Source of the DNA: an uncultured Eubacteriales bacterium
Lineage (GTDB): Bacteria; Bacillota; Clostridia; Oscillospirales; Acutalibacteraceae
DNA: 7,034 nt
Direction of reading: 5' to 3'
Assembly (NCBI GenBank): GCA_900321665.1
Contig: ONWY01000065.1
Span: forward strand, 1 to 7,034
The notes below the pieces were generated by a model, which saw only the letters and a program-made list of their open reading frames with translations, ran no database searches and was not told the origin of the DNA. The position numbers were made by a program, and so were the translations under genes. How positions within the stretch are numbered: the stretch's first letter is position 1; every line of letters starts with the position of its first letter. Shown piece after piece: positions 6,102 to 7,034 of the stretch.

Positions 6102-6128
6102 TGTTTATGTGTGTTTATTACTGTTTAT
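6102..6128 (+). repeat. Three TGTTTAT heptamers at exact 10-bp spacing
   Basis: TGTTTAT occurs at 6102-6108, 6112-6118 and 6122-6128. The 10-bp period places all copies on one face of the helix, as expected of a protein-binding array. In RNA each copy could pair with GTAAACA at 6143-6149 (six Watson-Crick pairs plus one G-U). Confidence 0.5.
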
Positions 6129-6192
6129 GCAAGTGAACTTTAGTAAACAAGTGAAAACAAAGAATTATATTTATTTTATGTTGTCCGGAATT

Positions 6193-6219
6193 ACACCTTA
6201 AACCGGCTAAGGTGTTTTT
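6193..6219 (+). terminator. Terminator-like hairpin in the RNase III leader (possible attenuator)
   Basis: ACACCTTA (6193-6200) pairs perfectly with TAAGGTGT (6208-6215) around a 7-nt loop and is followed by Ts to 6219. It lies 56 bp before the RNase III ATG, in the middle of the only promoter-to-gene path seen. The loop contains CCGG (6203-6206), which can pair with CCGG at 6185-6188 to make a pseudoknot. Confidence 0.7.
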
Positions 6220-6275
6220 GTCGGGCTCTTTTTATGCCTTTTTGTAACTAAACAATTATAAAAAGGAGAAAAAAT

Positions 6276-7034
6276 ATGGACGAAAAATTAATGTATCTTA
6301 TGATACAAGGTCAGATTTCTTACGAATTCAAAAACAAAGATTTATTAACACAGGCGCTGACGCGCAGATCGTATTCACAGGAGAACGGAGGACTTGATAA
6401 CGAGGTCCTTGAGTTCATCGGTGACAAAGTTCTTGATATTGCCGTAGTCAAATACTTATCGGACAAATACGGTAGCGTTGACAATGACGGCTTTTCTTCA
6501 CAGTTTGATGAAGGCGAATTAACACGGATAAAAGCCAGAATGGTTGAGAAGAAAACTCTTGCAAGACGAATTGATGAACTCGGATTTACAGAGTTTATCA
6601 AAATGGGAAATGGAGATATTGAGAATAATGTCAACGAGCAGCAGTCTGTAAAAGAAGATTTATTTGAAGCTATCTTAGGCGCTGTTGCGCTTGACTGTAA
6701 CTGGGATTTCAATACTCTCTTTCAGGTTGTAGACATTATGCTCAATCCCGACTCGTTTGACAAGTCAAATTCTGAGAAAAACTACACGGACAGAATCATT
6801 GAACTTGAAACGAAGAAATGGAATGTGATTCCGCTCTTCAAGTATTATAAAAGGAGCTATCAGGATAGTTTGTATTTCCAATTTGACGGCGTATCTCAGC
6901 ATATTCAGGATATGAATAAAATCAGTGATTTGCAGTATACCTGTTTAGCAAAGCTATTAACTGACCTTCCCGAATTCAGAGGCTTTGGTAGATACAAAAA
7001 CGAAGCAAGAGAACAGGCGTGCAAGGTCGCTTAT
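6276..7034 (+). CDS. Divergent RNase III (rnc-like), 3' end beyond the window
   Basis: 253 codons are visible with no stop. An RNase III domain occupies about 8-155: LLTQALTRRSY (23-33, family LLxxALTHxSY), the signature NEVLEFIGDKVLD (42-54), the stretch EGELTRIKARMVEKKTLA (79-96), and KEDLFEAILGAVALD (126-140). The metal-binding residues of bacterial RNase III are all present (E46, D50, D128, E131), so it should cleave double-stranded RNA. A dsRNA-binding domain follows (about 168-253), ending FGRYKNEAREQACKVAY, so only the extreme C-terminus is missing. Sequence between the dsRBD strands is unusual and about 10 residues longer than I expect. AAGGAG 7 nt before the ATG fixes the start. Housekeeping rnc neighbours (acpP, smc, ftsY) are absent; it follows a defence-type region, so it may be a second, accessory copy (inference). 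Confidence 0.88.
   Translation, partial: MDEKLMYLMIQGQISYEFKNKDLLTQALTRRSYSQENGGLDNEVLEFIGDKVLDIAVVKYLSDKYGSVDNDGFSSQFDEGELTRIKARMVEKKTLARRIDELGFTEFIKMGNGDIENNVNEQQSVKEDLFEAILGAVALDCNWDFNTLFQVVDIMLNPDSFDKSNSEKNYTDRIIELETKKWNVIPLFKYYKRSYQDSLYFQFDGVSQHIQDMNKISDLQYTCLAKLLTDLPEFRGFGRYKNEAREQACKVAY

Larger units (their letters stand above)
6055..6275 (+). ncRNA. Long 5' leader or small RNA upstream of the RNase III gene
   Basis: Between the promoter at 6020-6048 and the ATG at 6276 lie about 220 nt with no convincing gene. The stretch holds three phased TGTTTAT repeats, a pairing partner GTAAACA (6143-6149), two AAGTGAA copies (6131-6137 and 6149-6155) and a terminator-like hairpin at 6193-6219. 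Either a small RNA of about 165 nt ends at the hairpin with some read-through into the gene, or this is a regulated leader. No known riboswitch class is recognised. I see no second good promoter between 6219 and 6276. Confidence 0.4.

Noticed and set aside
6029..6136. Small frame of 35 codons in the RNase III leader (starts MGLNDILKV, ends CLCK)
   Set aside because: Its ATG lies between the -35 and -10 boxes of the promoter, the ribosome binding site is poor, and the Cys-rich end looks non-coding. It could be the broken start of a lost gene, but nothing else supports that.
5904..6275. Search for a Fic toxin remnant after the antitoxins
   Set aside because: No HPFxxGNGR-like motif or recognisable Fic fragment in any forward frame; the gap is too short for the gene and contains promoter and terminator signals instead.
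6320..6712. Minus-strand frame of 130 codons inside the RNase III gene
   Set aside because: Antisense shadow of a well-supported RNase III domain, Ser-rich and without family resemblance.

Overview
The window looks like a piece of chromosome from a low-to-mid-GC Firmicute, probably a gut-type clostridium (inference). The evidence is the strong AAGGAG-type ribosome binding sites, sigma-A-like promoters with 17-bp spacers and mostly extended TGn -10 boxes, a lipobox-type signal peptide, a SpoIIE/RsbU-type phosphatase with a LytS-type membrane sensor, and Rho-independent terminators ending in T-tracts.

The left part (about 1-4090) is GC-richer and looks like host backbone. Two genes on the minus strand form an operon: a membrane PP2C-type phosphatase (2208-859), then 39 bp downstream a membrane-anchored NERD-domain protein (819-61), closed by a strong hairpin terminator at 19-57. 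Divergent from them, each with its own promoter, are a lipoprotein carrying a complete prephenate-dehydratase plus ACT-like module (2366-3280) and a six-helix DUF308/HdeD-like membrane protein with an acidic tail (3353-4042), the latter ended by a terminator at 4060-4090.

From about 4240 rightwards the DNA becomes clearly AT-richer and the gene content changes to defence or toxin-antitoxin type. It holds an Mrr-like restriction endonuclease with an N-terminal PUA/EVE-like domain (4341-5330), a 59-residue VbhA-like Fic antitoxin (5575-5754), and an overlapping, frameshifted remnant of a second antitoxin (5751-5903) with a terminator behind it. No Fic toxin gene is present. A 372-bp gap follows, with a near-consensus promoter, three helically phased heptamers and a terminator-like hairpin. 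It leads into a divergent but catalytically intact RNase III with a dsRNA-binding domain (6276 to the window edge, incomplete).

The most notable items are the exported, lipid-anchored PheA-like protein, the toxin-less antitoxin pair whose second member keeps a perfect SLETEG inhibitory motif in a shifted frame, and the stand-alone RNase III behind a possible attenuator. I see no CRISPR array, tRNA, rRNA or insertion sequence. Functions were assigned by motif recognition only, without database searches.
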